Shown piece by piece: positions 34,496 through 43,929 of a stretch of 64,000 nucleotides of DNA. The DNA comes from Croceibacterium_A sp035555595 (GTDB taxonomy: Bacteria > Pseudomonadota > Alphaproteobacteria > Sphingomonadales > Sphingomonadaceae), in assembly GCA_035555595.1 (NCBI GenBank), contig DATMGK010000081.1, forward strand, positions 1 to 64,000, read 5' to 3'. Under the pieces are notes generated by a model, which was given only the letters and a program-made list of their open reading frames with translations, did no database searches and had not been told where the DNA came from. The translations under genes were made by a program, and so were the position numbers. The number at the start of each line of letters is the position of its first letter. The first letter of the stretch is position 1.

Positions 34496-37233
34496 CGTGC
34501 CGCCTCCTTCTGCAAGCCGAACAGGAAGGAAAGGACCGCCCCCAGCACGACCAGATAAACGCCGATGTCGAACAGCATCGTGGTGCCCAGCTTGGGCAGG
34601 ATGCCGCCCGGTTCCCACCACAGATGCGTCAGGAACGGTGCACCGCCCGGCTTCAACATTCCGGGAATGCCGCTGGTGATGCACAGCGCCAGCCCGAAGC
34701 CGACCAGCGACAGCGGCTGGAAGCGCAGAACCCGTTCCGCGCTCCGCGCCCCGTGGGCCAGCGACAGGACGGCAAAGGCGAGCGAGGCGGCCAGCCCGCC
34801 CACGAAACCGCCACCCGGCTCGTTATGTCCGCGCAGCAGGATGATGACCGAAGAAAGCATCAGCAGCCAGAACAGCAGGCGGCTGGCGGTGGAAAGGCTG
34901 TAATGGACGGTGCGCGCCTTGGCCTCGTCCCGCGCGGCGCCGCGTCGACGGGCCAGCAGCGATCCGGCCAGCACCGCCGCCATCGCGATCACCGCCGTTT
35001 CGCCCATGGTGTCGAATGCGCGGAAATCGACCAGGATCACGTTGACGACGTTGCTGCCGAAACCGGCGACATAGCTCATCCGCCCAAACCAGTCCGACGC
35101 ATCCGACGATGCGTGCCCGGCGGCCATGTCCACCAGGGCCACGAACATGACCAGCCCGAAGGCGGCGGCGATCAGGAAATCCACACTGTGTTCGCGCCCG
35201 CTGCGGGTGTCGGCGCTGCGCAGGGGCAGGGCCAGCAACAGCGCCGTCAGCAGCACGACGATCAGCGCCTCCACCGTGAACTGGGTCAGCGCCAGATCGG
35301 GCGCGCCATTGAACAGGAAAGTGATGGCGATGGCGAAGCCGGTGATGCCCGCGCCGACGAGGGCGGACAGCAGGTTGCGGCTGCGCGCGGCGACAATCGC
35401 ACCGCCAACGGCCACCAGCCCGATCAGGATTTCGGCAACGCGGGTTGGCCCCTCTATCGCGGGAACACGCAGGCCGGCGCCCGACGCCAGCATGGAAAAT
35501 GCCGCAACGGCCGTGAATGTGATGACCGCCATGCCGGTATAGCCGCGCATATCGCCATGTTCGATCACGCGGGTAAGCCGTGCCGCGCCGTGGACAAGGC
35601 GGAACAGGGCCCGTTCCCACGCGCTTTCCACCGAATACCGCTCGATCCGTTCACGCGATCGCAGCATCAGGTGGATGCGTTTCCAATAGCGGATGATCAG
35701 CACGCCGATGGTCACGACCACGGCGCTCAGCCCCAGCATCGGCGTCAACCCGTGCCACGCCGACAGGGTGACTTCCACCGGCTGGCCATAGACCGCGATC
35801 ACGGCGGGGCGGATCGCCACACGGGTGATCCATTCCGGATCGAGGCTGATGGTGAGGCCCATCATGGCCAGCACCAGCGGCGGCGTGACCAGAGAGAAGC
35901 TTTCGCCGTGCAGCATCTCGATCGGCTTGGCGGGCTTCATGAAGAACGGGCGCAGGGTGACGACCCCGGCAACGCCGACCATTACCGCGTTGACGAGCAC
36001 GGCGATGGCAAGCGGGACCAGTTCCCAACTGCTCGCTAGTTGCGCCTCGAACAGGAATTCCTTGGACACGAAGCCCAGGAACGGCGGTATTCCGGCCATC
36101 GACAGGCTGGCTCCGGCGCAGGCGATGGCGGTGAGGGGCAGCGTCTTGCGCAGGCCGCCCAGCGAACGCAGCACGCCCTTGCCCGTCGCGTGGAGCACGG
36201 AACCAGCGCAGAAGAACAGCGCCGCCTTGTAAAGCGCATGGGCGAACAGGAACCCGATCATCGCCACCGACGCGCGAGGCCCGTCCAGCCCGACCAGCAG
36301 CACCAGAATGCCGAGGGACGCGATCGTGGAATAGGCCAGCGCCGCCTTGAAGCTTTCCGCTCGCAACGCCTGCACTGCGGCAACCACCATGGTCACACAG
36401 GCCACGCCAACCAGCAGCGGACGCCCCCATTCCGTCTGCGCGATCACGGGTTCGAAGCGCGCCAGAAGATAGATGCCCAGCTTCACCATCGTCGCCGAAT
36501 GGAGATAGGCGGAGGCCGGGGTGGGGGCTTGCATCGCGTTCGGCAGCCAGAAGTGGAACGGGAACTGCGCCGACTTGGTGAAAGCGGCCAGCATGATGAG
36601 CAACAGGATGGGCGTGCCCAGCGGGTGCGCGACGATCTCCGCCCCGCGCGTGGTCGCCTCCGCCATCGAATAAGTGCCGATGACATGCCCGATCATCAGC
36701 ACCGCCAGCACCAGCGCCAGCCCGCCTGCGGCCGTTACCTGCAATGCCAGATTGGCCGCCCGCCGCGCGCGGAAGCTCTTGTGATCGAAGCCGATCAGCA
36801 TGAACGAAAGGATGCTGGTCGCTTCCCAGAACAGGATCATCAGCAGCAGATTGTCGGCCAGCACCGTGCCCAGCATCGCCGTCATGAACAGCAGGATCAG
36901 CGTGAAAAAGCGGGCCCGATCCGCCTTCGACTTGTTGGTCAGATAACCGCCCGCATAGATGGTGACGAGGCCACCGATGCCGGTGATCAGCAGGCAGAAC
37001 AGGAAAGAGAATCCGTCCAGCCGGACAGTGATGTCGAAGCCGAGCGAGGGCGCCCAGACGATGCCTTCACCCTGAACCCAGCCCCGTTCCACCACCGGCG
37101 CGCTCGCCACGAAGGCGGCGAGCAGGCCGAAAGGCAGCAACGCCATCAGGAACCCGGCGCCACGGCCCAGCCAGCGCGATGCTATCGGAAAAAGGCAACT
37201 GCCGATCAGCGAGACGAGCAAAATTATCAGCAT
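34492..37233 (-). CDS. mnhA: Mrp-type Na+/H+ antiporter fused subunit A/B
   Basis: A 913-residue fusion. Residues 1 to about 520 are the NuoL-like antiporter part with the conserved Glu in LFWEATSILSFMLIGFD and Lys in HSATMVKLGIYLLARF. Then come the extra MrpA helices and MbhD/E-like region, and from about residue 780 an MnhB domain (SRLLFWLLMLSSVIILLRGHNEPGGGFVGGL). Fusion of A and B is usual in alphaproteobacterial (PhaAB-type) systems. First gene of the A(B)-C-D-E-F-G operon. The complex exports Na+ (or K+) against H+ for pH and salt homeostasis. The 161 bp upstream contain no gene. Confidence 0.95.
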   Translation of the reverse strand: MLIILLVSLIGSCLFPIASRWLGRGAGFLMALLPFGLLAAFVASAPVVERGWVQGEGIVWAPSLGFDITVRLDGFSFLFCLLITGIGGLVTIYAGGYLTNKSKADRARFFTLILLFMTAMLGTVLADNLLLMILFWEATSILSFMLIGFDHKSFRARRAANLALQVTAAGGLALVLAVLMIGHVIGTYSMAEATTRGAEIVAHPLGTPILLLIMLAAFTKSAQFPFHFWLPNAMQAPTPASAYLHSATMVKLGIYLLARFEPVIAQTEWGRPLLVGVACVTMVVAAVQALRAESFKAALAYSTIASLGILVLLVGLDGPRASVAMIGFLFAHALYKAALFFCAGSVLHATGKGVLRSLGGLRKTLPLTAIACAGASLSMAGIPPFLGFVSKEFLFEAQLASSWELVPLAIAVLVNAVMVGVAGVVTLRPFFMKPAKPIEMLHGESFSLVTPPLVLAMMGLTISLDPEWITRVAIRPAVIAVYGQPVEVTLSAWHGLTPMLGLSAVVVTIGVLIIRYWKRIHLMLRSRERIERYSVESAWERALFRLVHGAARLTRVIEHGDMRGYTGMAVITFTAVAAFSMLASGAGLRVPAIEGPTRVAEILIGLVAVGGAIVAARSRNLLSALVGAGITGFAIAITFLFNGAPDLALTQFTVEALIVVLLTALLLALPLRSADTRSGREHSVDFLIAAAFGLVMFVALVDMAAGHASSDASDWFGRMSYVAGFGSNVVNVILVDFRAFDTMGETAVIAMAAVLAGSLLARRRGAARDEAKARTVHYSLSTASRLLFWLLMLSSVIILLRGHNEPGGGFVGGLAASLAFAVLSLAHGARSAERVLRFQPLSLVGFGLALCITSGIPGMLKPGGAPFLTHLWWEPGGILPKLGTTMLFDIGVYLVVLGAVLSFLFGLQKEAAR

Positions 37234-37394
37234 TCGCCCGTGCGCCAGCCTCGCTATCTTATCGGATCACCCGCGGGGCGAGTTCGGTTCGGTTTGATAG
37301 TCGTAAAGAAGCATGGCGGCGGCGGCAATCCCCGGTCGACAGGAACTGTCGCCACTCGCAATAAAGTGGGGCCGGATGCGTAAACGGGGGTGCT

Positions 37395-38207
37395 TCAGTC
37401 CACGAAAGCGCGTTCGATCACGAAGTCGCCGGGGTTGTTGTTGGCGCCTTCGCGAAACCCCTGTCCCTCCAGACTGGCGGCAAGGGTGCGGATCATCTCC
37501 ATCGATCCGCACAGCATCACGCGGTCGGTTGCAGGGTCGAATTTGGCCTCGCCCGGAATGCCGGCAAACAGGGCGCCGTTTTCCATCAGGGCGTCGATCC
37601 TGCCAGTGGTGCGGAAGCTTTCGCGCGTGACCGTGGGCACATAATGGAACTGCGTCAGCGCCTGATCCTGAACCAGTGGATCGCCCGCGAGGTGGCTTTC
37701 CAGATCCTCGCGATAGGCAAGGTCCGCAACGTTACGAACGGAATGAACCAGCACGATCTGATCGTACATGTCGTAGATGTCGGGATCGCGCACCAGGCTC
37801 ATGAACGGGGCCAGGCCGGTGCCGGTGGAAAGCAGGAACAGCCGCTTGCCGGGGCTCAGCGCATCGGTGACGAGTGTGCCGGTGGGCTTGCGGCCCAGAT
37901 AGATCCGGTCCCCCTCGCGCACATGGCACAGGCGCGATGTCAGCGGCCCGTCCGGCACCTTGATCGACAGAAACTCCAGCTCGTCGGCGTAGGACGCGCT
38001 GGCGATGGAATAGGCACGCAGCAGGGGCCGGTCACCATCGGGCAGGCCCAACATCACGAACTCGCCCGAACGGAAGCGGAAGCTGGCCGGCCGGGTCATG
38101 GCGAAGCTGAACAGGCCGTCGTTCCAGTGCCGCACCCAGCGGACCTGCTCGACGCTCAGCGCCTTGGTCTCTTCCATCTCGAAACCCGCGTGGACCAGTT
38201 CATTCAT
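37395..38207 (-). CDS. fpr: Ferredoxin--NADP+ reductase
   Basis: A 270-residue flavoprotein of the bacterial Fpr class. The FAD-binding domain has LLRAYSIASASYADELEFLSIKVPDGPLTSRL (RxYS motif), then the NADP domain with LLSTGTGLAPFMSL and LCGSMEMIRTLAASLEGQGF, and the C-terminal extension ending FVIERAFVD. It transfers electrons between NADPH and ferredoxin/flavodoxin, and in many bacteria supports iron mobilisation and oxidative-stress defence. ATG 38207 is preferred over an upstream start because it fits the family N-terminus. It lies 69 bp after an unknown gene on the same strand. Confidence 0.92.
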   Translation of the reverse strand: MNELVHAGFEMEETKALSVEQVRWVRHWNDGLFSFAMTRPASFRFRSGEFVMLGLPDGDRPLLRAYSIASASYADELEFLSIKVPDGPLTSRLCHVREGDRIYLGRKPTGTLVTDALSPGKRLFLLSTGTGLAPFMSLVRDPDIYDMYDQIVLVHSVRNVADLAYREDLESHLAGDPLVQDQALTQFHYVPTVTRESFRTTGRIDALMENGALFAGIPGEAKFDPATDRVMLCGSMEMIRTLAASLEGQGFREGANNNPGDFVIERAFVD

Positions 38208-38276
38208 GGTTGTGACTGTCTTTCTTTCCGTATGGGCCGCTGGCGGCGCCGAAGGCACCTGCCAGGCGGGGGATTT

Positions 38277-38714
38277 TCATGAAATGAGATCGAGACTGCG
38301 GCTGGGTGTCAGGCCGATATCAGCCATGTGTCCGACGACGTCGGACATTCCGGTTACGACGTCCTCGATCCAGTTTTCGTCCAGGAATGCGCCCAGCGTC
38401 GCCCGCGCTCTGCCGTGTTCCCCTTCCGCGATATCGGACCATAGCGAAAGCATGATCGCCTCAAACTCAGTCACGCGGGCGATCCCGCGTTCGGTGAAGG
38501 GAATCAGCCGGTATTCGCGGTGGTTGAGGACGAACATAAGCTTGTGAAAGTCGGCCAGCACCGGGGCCATGCCCTTGCGGACGAACGCCTGTGCAAGGCT
38601 CGCCGCAGGGCAGATGTCCCGCGCCAGCGCGCTGGACCAGCCGCGCATGGCCCAGAAGAGAAAGCGGCTGCCGCCCGCAACGCGATCGGGTGATACGTCG
38701 ATGAAGCTGTACAT
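38277..38714 (-). CDS. Conserved-looking hypothetical protein
   Basis: A 145-residue protein I do not recognise. No signal peptide; the sequence is globular, with aromatic and charged residues and no repeats. It starts MYSFIDVSPDRVAGGSRFLFWAMRGW and ends DIGLTPSRSLDLIS. It is probably co-transcribed with fpr (69-bp gap). A 13-bp palindrome sits about 40-50 nt upstream of its start, hinting at dedicated regulation. Real-gene status is supported by its codon pattern and by the lack of a better frame in this interval. Confidence 0.7.
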   Translation of the reverse strand: MYSFIDVSPDRVAGGSRFLFWAMRGWSSALARDICPAASLAQAFVRKGMAPVLADFHKLMFVLNHREYRLIPFTERGIARVTEFEAIMLSLWSDIAEGEHGRARATLGAFLDENWIEDVVTGMSDVVGHMADIGLTPSRSLDLIS

Positions 38715-38752
38715 GGCGAAGGCGGGCGTAGCGGGTCACGCAATCTAATGCA

Positions 38753-38765
38753 ATTGCGTCGCAAT
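38753..38765. promoter_or_regulatory. Perfect palindrome upstream of hypothetical/fpr
   Basis: ATTGCG-T-CGCAAT is a perfect 6+1+6 palindrome overlapping a TATACT -10-like element of the minus strand (38771-38766). It has an operator's position; the regulator is unknown. Confidence 0.4.
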
Positions 38766-38814
38766 AGTATAATTCAGATATGTGCCCCAAGCCGAACTTC
38801 TCGGCAGGCAGGTA

Positions 38815-40224
38815 TCAATCGGCGTGTGTGGTCGGGATCTTCAATTCCACTTTCAGCCCCGGCTCGTTGTCCGAAAGCGTGAGCGTGCCCCCATGGCGGT
38901 TCGCGACAGCCGCGCACATCGCCAGCCCCAGCCCGGAACCGGGGCGGGAACGGCTGCTGTCCATGCGATAGAAGCGCCGAAGCACTTTCTCGCGTTCGTC
39001 GGGTGGCACGCCGGGGCCGCGGTCGGCGACCACGAACACGGCGTAATTGCCCTCTTGCCTGGCATCGAGCGTGATTTCGGGCCCGTCGCCGCCGTGGACG
39101 ATGGCGTTCTCCACCAGATTGGACAGCGCCTGCATCAACAGATGTTCGTCTCCGCGCACCGTGATGGGCAGGGCCGCGTCTGGCGCATGCATTCGCAGCG
39201 TTCCGCCTGCATCCTCGACGGTCGGCCCATATATCTCGCCCACGCGTTCGATCAGGCCGCGGGCATCGATCGGCGCGCCTTGCGGGTTCTGCCCGCTTTC
39301 CAGCCGCGACAGCGCCAGAAGCGAATCGAACAGCGCGGTGATCTGCCCGATCTCCTGCATCGCCAGATCGATCCCCGTCTGCCGCCGCGCCGGATCGCCA
39401 GCATCCGCCTCGAGTTCCTCCAGCCGGTTGCGTAACCGGCCCAGCGGGGTGCGCAGATCGTGCGCGATACCTTCTGAAACGCTCTTGAGCGCCTCCATCG
39501 TCGCTTCCTGCCGGTCGAGCATGCGGTTGAGGTTGGCGGCCAGCTCATCAAATTCGCGCCCCAGCCCAACGGCGGGCAGGCGTTCAGACGTATTGCCGGA
39601 AATGATCCGGTCGACCGAACGGTTCATCCCGCCCAGCCGACGCAGGAATTGATAGCCGAGCGCCAGCCCGGCGAGCATCGCCAGCGCGATCACGCCCAGT
39701 CCGCTCCACAGCGCGAACGTGCGTATGCCCCCGCGTAGCTCGTCCAGATGCTTCGCGTCGCGCCCGATGGCCAGCAGCGTGCCGTCGGGCATCGTGTGGC
39801 TCAGCACCAGCAGGTCGGGCGTCTGGTCCGGCCAGCGGGGCGGGCGGGGCTTGTTGGGCAGGTTGTGGCGAAACCCCTCGTCATTCACCGCATTGCGCGC
39901 CAGCCCGTTGGAGAACGTCTGTCCATCGGTCGTGATGACAAGAAAGAGGTATCGGCGCGCCTCGTGGTTGCGCGATTGCGCTTCCAGCATCGCGATCAGG
40001 CCGCCACCGCCCAGCCGTGCGGCATCCCCCTCCATGATGTTCATCTGGTGCGTCAGGTCTTCGCGCGTTTCCGCCTCTGCAAAGCGGAACAGCCCGTAAT
40101 CGATACCCGCGACCAGCAGGGCCGCCCCCACGCCGAAGATCAACGAGAAGGTCAGCGCCAGACGCAGGCTGGCGGTCGAAAGCAGGCGGGGCAGGCGGGC
40201 GTTATTGAGGCGCGCGGATGGCAT
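38815..40224 (-). CDS. Two-component sensor histidine kinase
   Basis: A 469-residue inner-membrane kinase. Two transmembrane helices (about 25-47 and 170-192) flank a periplasmic sensor region of about 120 residues. A HAMP linker follows (RRLGGMNRSVDRIISGNTSERLP), then the HisKA box SEGIAHDLRTPLGRLRNRLEEL with the phospho-accepting His (about residue 254), N box QALSNLVENAIVHG, G1 DRGPGVP and G2 GSGLGLAM. It overlaps its response regulator gene by 23 bp. Signal unknown; no phosphatase-only features seen. Confidence 0.94.
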   Translation of the reverse strand: MPSARLNNARLPRLLSTASLRLALTFSLIFGVGAALLVAGIDYGLFRFAEAETREDLTHQMNIMEGDAARLGGGGLIAMLEAQSRNHEARRYLFLVITTDGQTFSNGLARNAVNDEGFRHNLPNKPRPPRWPDQTPDLLVLSHTMPDGTLLAIGRDAKHLDELRGGIRTFALWSGLGVIALAMLAGLALGYQFLRRLGGMNRSVDRIISGNTSERLPAVGLGREFDELAANLNRMLDRQEATMEALKSVSEGIAHDLRTPLGRLRNRLEELEADAGDPARRQTGIDLAMQEIGQITALFDSLLALSRLESGQNPQGAPIDARGLIERVGEIYGPTVEDAGGTLRMHAPDAALPITVRGDEHLLMQALSNLVENAIVHGGDGPEITLDARQEGNYAVFVVADRGPGVPPDEREKVLRRFYRMDSSRSRPGSGLGLAMCAAVANRHGGTLTLSDNEPGLKVELKIPTTHAD

Positions 40225-40879
40225 AACCGACCCCCCGGACGGTGCGGATCAGTTCCACATCGAAACCCCGGTCGATCTTGGCGCGCAGGCGGCTGATGTG
40301 GGCATCGACGATATTGGTGCGCGGATCGAAGTGGAATCCCCACAGCGCCTCCAGCAGCATGGTCCGCGTCACCACCTGCCCCGCGCGGCGGACGAGGTAT
40401 TCCAGCAGCCTGAATTCATGCGAAGTCAGGTCTATCGGTTTGCCTCCACGGCTCACACTGTGGGCCGCCGGGTCCATCTCAAGGTCGCCGACCCTCAGGC
40501 AATCGGGCTGCTGCGCCAGCGGCGGGCGGCGGCCGAGCGCCTGAAGCCGCGCCAGCAACTCGCTGAAGGCGAAGGGTTTGACGAGATAGTCGTCTGCCCC
40601 GGCGTTCAGCCCTTCCACCCGATCTTCCACCGCGCCCACCGCCGTCAGCATCAGGCACGGCGTTTCGATGCCTTGCGCACGCACCGTGCGGATCAGGTCC
40701 AGCCCCGGACAGCCCGGCAGCATCCGGTCCACGATCAGCGCGTCGTATTTCTCGACCAGCGCTAGGTCGAGCCCGGCTGAACCGCTTTCCGCCTCGTCCA
40801 CGGTATGCCCAGCCTGACGCAGGCCGCCAGCCACGAAATCGCGCGTGCGGGGATCATCCTCCACGACGAGAACTTTCAT
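40202..40879 (-). CDS. OmpR-family response regulator
   Basis: A 225-residue regulator with a receiver domain (MKVLVVEDDPRTRDFVAGG; phospho-acceptor Asp in DALIVDRMLPG, about residue 51; conserved Lys in YLVKPFAFSELLARL) and a C-terminal OmpR/PhoB winged helix (RLLEYLVRRAGQVVTRTMLLEALWGF). ATG 40879 is the receiver start. It is upstream of and overlapping its kinase gene, and divergent from the siderophore operon. Control of that operon is possible, but the Fur-like box is the stronger signal. Confidence 0.95.
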   Translation of the reverse strand: MKVLVVEDDPRTRDFVAGGLRQAGHTVDEAESGSAGLDLALVEKYDALIVDRMLPGCPGLDLIRTVRAQGIETPCLMLTAVGAVEDRVEGLNAGADDYLVKPFAFSELLARLQALGRRPPLAQQPDCLRVGDLEMDPAAHSVSRGGKPIDLTSHEFRLLEYLVRRAGQVVTRTMLLEALWGFHFDPRTNIVDAHISRLRAKIDRGFDVELIRTVRGVGYAIRAPQ

Positions 40880-40969
40880 TGTGCCGCTTCCATACCGTTC
40901 CTTGCGGCCCGATTTAATGTTTTCGTCATCTTGCGCGAATGTTTTCCCGGCTAGGCGCCAAATCTGAAA

Positions 40970-40995
40970 TTGAGAACTACTATCAACCGATAGTA
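40970..40995 (+). promoter_or_regulatory. Fur-like box upstream of entC, with overlapping palindrome
   Basis: TTGAGAACTACTATCAA (40970-40986) matches the Fur 7-1-7 core TGA(G/T)AATNATT(A/C)TCA at 12 of 14 specified positions. Overlapping it is the perfect inverted repeat TACTATC-AACC-GATAGTA (40978-40995). Both end 13-22 nt before the entC start, where bound repressor would block transcription. Confidence 0.65.
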
Positions 40996-41008
40996 AGGGC
41001 GCCGCACA

Positions 41009-42286
41009 ATGCAAGGCGGCCCGTGCAGGAAGGACTTAAGCTTGGCGAAGCTCATGCCGGAAATGTCGGGCGCTGGCGATACGCACGCGACATCCTGCAC
41101 GTTCATGCTGGCCGCCCCGCAACGGCCCGTGATCGCCCACGGATCGCGGCGATCGCTGCTGCCCGGCCCGGCGGAAACGCTGGCGGATCGGGTGCGCGGC
41201 TTCTTCGCCGATCACGATGACGCGGCCCTGCTGGTCGGCGCGCTGCCGTTTGACCGGGCGGCGGACGATTTCCTGTTCGAACCCCAATCCGTCACCGATC
41301 TTCCGCTGACGCCCCCGGCCACCGGCCCCCGTCCTGACCGGCGATGGCAGGTCACACCGCAGCCGAGCCGCGCGGACTATGAGCAGGCCGTGGCCCGCGC
41401 GCTGGACCTTATCGCGGCGGAGCAGGGCGGTGCGGACCCGCTCGAAAAGATCGTCCTGTCGCGCAGCGTACTGCTGGAGGCTGAACCACCGATCGATCTG
41501 CTGGCCTTGTCGAGCCGCCTGCTGGGCGATCCGGCGGCGGTGCGGTTCCTGACGCCGCTGGGGCAGGGCGCGAATGGCGTGTCGCGGCATCTGATCGGGG
41601 CGACGCCGGAACTGCTGATCGCCAAGACCGGCGATGCCGTCGTCTCGCACCCGCTGGCGGGTTCCGCCCGGCGCAGCGAGGATGGCACGGCGGATCGCGC
41701 GGCTGCCGAATGGCTGATGGGGTCGGAGAAGGACCGGCGCGAACATCGCTGGGTAGTGGACGCCATTCTTGACGGGCTGGCCCCCTATTGCCGTGAACTG
41801 GTCGCGCCCGATGGGCCCGCGCTCGTTTCCACGCAGACCATGTGGCACCTCGGCACCCGCATCGAAGGGCGGCTGAAATCGCCGGGCGACGTATCGGCGG
41901 CGGAACTCGCCGCGGCGCTGCATCCCACGCCCGCGGTCGGCGGCACACCCCGCGCGCGGGCTCTGGACCTGATCCCCCGGCTCGAAGGCTATGACCGTGG
42001 CTTCTATGCCGGGGCCGTGGGCTGGACCGATCGGGCGGGCGACGGCGAATGGTACGTTTCGCTGCGCTGTGCCGAAGTCAGCGGCAGGCAGGTGAGGATC
42101 TACGCGGGCGCGGGCATAGTGGAAGGATCTGTGCCGGCGGAAGAAGCGGAGGAGACTTCGGGCAAGTTGCAGGCCATGCTGCGCGCGTTGGGCGTGGACG
42201 AACAGGGACATTCCAGCAGCGGCGGGACTTGCGCCGCGCCGGATTCCGGCACAGTCCCCAATGGATCGCCCCGCGCGGGCAATTGA
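41009..42286 (+). CDS. entC: Isochorismate synthase
   Basis: A 425-residue chorismate-binding enzyme that converts chorismate to isochorismate, the first step of 2,3-dihydroxybenzoate synthesis. Recognised blocks are DPLEKIVLSRSVLL, LIGATPELLIAKTGDAVVSHPLAGSARR, WVVDAILDGLAPYCRELVAP, MWHLGTRIEGRL, LHPTPAVGGTPRARAL and the C-terminal IYAGAGIVEGSVPAEEAEET. ATG 41009 has AAGGG at a reasonable distance; ATG 41054 is an alternative that would be nearer the family's usual length. First gene of the siderophore operon, directly below the Fur-like box. The C-terminal 30 residues (SSSGGTCAAPDSG) are a non-conserved tail. Confidence 0.92.
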   Translation: MQGGPCRKDLSLAKLMPEMSGAGDTHATSCTFMLAAPQRPVIAHGSRRSLLPGPAETLADRVRGFFADHDDAALLVGALPFDRAADDFLFEPQSVTDLPLTPPATGPRPDRRWQVTPQPSRADYEQAVARALDLIAAEQGGADPLEKIVLSRSVLLEAEPPIDLLALSSRLLGDPAAVRFLTPLGQGANGVSRHLIGATPELLIAKTGDAVVSHPLAGSARRSEDGTADRAAAEWLMGSEKDRREHRWVVDAILDGLAPYCRELVAPDGPALVSTQTMWHLGTRIEGRLKSPGDVSAAELAAALHPTPAVGGTPRARALDLIPRLEGYDRGFYAGAVGWTDRAGDGEWYVSLRCAEVSGRQVRIYAGAGIVEGSVPAEEAEETSGKLQAMLRALGVDEQGHSSSGGTCAAPDSGTVPNGSPRAGN

Positions 42287-42303
42287 GTGGAGAGAGTTGG
42301 GTA

Positions 42304-43929
42304 ATGGTGCCGTTGCAGCAGGTCTGGCCGCAGGAATTTGCCGAACGCTATCGCGCCGAAGGCTACTGGCGCGGCGAAACCTTCCGTCAATTGCTGGAAG
42401 CGCGGGCGAAGGATCGCGGCGATGCGATTGCCGTGGTCGGCGGCGACCAGCGGTGGACTTATGCCGAACTGTTGCAGCGGGCGGAAACTGCCGCGGCCGG
42501 TTTTCTGGCGCTGGGGCTGCAACCGGGGGACCGGGTTGTCGTCCAGCTTCCGAACATTCCGGAATTCTTCGCGGTTGTGTTCGGCTTGTTCCGCGCGCGG
42601 ATGATCCCCGTCTTCGCGCTGCCCGCGCACCGGCTGACCGAAATCGCCCACTTTGCCCGCAAGGCAGAGGCTGCCGGTTATGTCGTGGCCGAAAGGCACG
42701 ATAACTTCGATTATCGCGGGTTGGCCGATGCCGTCATGGCGGAAGTCCCGCATGTCCGGCACACCATCGTGGTGGGCGATGCCGGGCGGCACGCGGCCTT
42801 TGGCGCTTTCGCGGCCGATCCGTCGCTTCTGCCGGAAGAGGACGCATCCCCGTCAGACGTGGCGCTGGTGCAGATTTCGGGCGGCAGCACCGGGCTGTCC
42901 AAGCTGATCCCGCGCACGCACGACGATTATCTTTACAGCATCCGCGCCAGTAACGAGATTTGCTGGATCGGGCCGGACAGCGTTTACATGTCCTCCCTGC
43001 CGGTATCTCACAATTTCCCGATGAGCAGCCCCGGCGTGTTCGGCGCGCTTTACGCGGGTGCGCGCGTGGTCATGTGCCCCGCGCCGGACCCGGCCACCGC
43101 CTTCCCGCTGATAGAGCAGGAGAAGGTGACGATCACCGGGCTGGTGCCGCCGCTGGCGCTGCTGTGGTTGCAGGCCGCGCCGAAGACGGATCACGACCTT
43201 TCCAGTCTGGAAGTGCTTCAGGTGGGCGGCGCCAAGTTCATGCCCGAACCCGCGCGGCGCGTCGGCGCGGTGCTGCACTGTAAGCTGCAACAGGTGTTCG
43301 GTATGGCCGAAGGGCTGGTGAACTATACCCGCATCGGCGACCCGGACGATATCGTCACCCAGACGCAGGGGCGTGCGATCTCGCCGGATGACGAGGTGCT
43401 GATCCTTGACGATCAGGGCAAGCCGGTGCCCGAGGGGGAACCCGGCAACCTGCTGACGCGCGGCCCCTATACGATCCGTGGCTATCATGACGATCCGGCC
43501 GCGAATGGTCGGTCCTTCACAGAAGACGGCTATTACCGCACCGGCGACGTCGTGCGCCGGTTGCCGGGCGGCTATCTGGAGGTGATGGGCCGCGCGACGG
43601 ACCACATCAACCGCGCCGGAGAGAAGATTTCGGCCGAGGAGGTGGAGGATCACCTGCTCGCCCATCCGCAAGTGTTCGATGCGGCGGTCGTTTCCGTGCC
43701 TGACAGATTTCTGGGCGAACGGACCTGCGCCTTCATCATCGCCGATGGTGAGGCGCCGAAACCCGCGGACATCAAGGCATGGATGCGTAATCGCGACATC
43801 GCGGCGTTCAAGATTCCCGACCAGATCGTATTCGTCGCCGATTTCGCCACCACGGCGGTCGGCAAGATCAGCCGCAAGGAACTTCGCGCGGCGTTGCGCG
43901 CGCAATTGCTGGAACAGGAAAAGGCATGA
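42304..43929 (+). CDS. entE: 2,3-dihydroxybenzoate--AMP ligase
   Basis: A 541-residue stand-alone adenylation enzyme that activates 2,3-dihydroxybenzoate as acyl-AMP and loads it on the aryl carrier protein. Motifs: ISGGSTGLSKLIPRTHDDY (A3), the aryl-acid signature SLPVSHNFPMSSPG with the Asn used by DHB-activating enzymes, QQVFGMAEGLVNYTR (A5), YYRTGDVVRR (A7) and TTAVGKISRKELR with the catalytic Lys (A10). GGAGAGAG precedes the ATG. Its stop overlaps entB by 4 bp. Confidence 0.95.
   Translation: MVPLQQVWPQEFAERYRAEGYWRGETFRQLLEARAKDRGDAIAVVGGDQRWTYAELLQRAETAAAGFLALGLQPGDRVVVQLPNIPEFFAVVFGLFRARMIPVFALPAHRLTEIAHFARKAEAAGYVVAERHDNFDYRGLADAVMAEVPHVRHTIVVGDAGRHAAFGAFAADPSLLPEEDASPSDVALVQISGGSTGLSKLIPRTHDDYLYSIRASNEICWIGPDSVYMSSLPVSHNFPMSSPGVFGALYAGARVVMCPAPDPATAFPLIEQEKVTITGLVPPLALLWLQAAPKTDHDLSSLEVLQVGGAKFMPEPARRVGAVLHCKLQQVFGMAEGLVNYTRIGDPDDIVTQTQGRAISPDDEVLILDDQGKPVPEGEPGNLLTRGPYTIRGYHDDPAANGRSFTEDGYYRTGDVVRRLPGGYLEVMGRATDHINRAGEKISAEEVEDHLLAHPQVFDAAVVSVPDRFLGERTCAFIIADGEAPKPADIKAWMRNRDIAAFKIPDQIVFVADFATTAVGKISRKELRAALRAQLLEQEKA

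Noticed and set aside
38768..38773. TATAAT on the plus strand
   Set aside because: No plus-strand gene follows and there is no matching -35 at 17 bp; it would only make antisense RNA to the histidine kinase.
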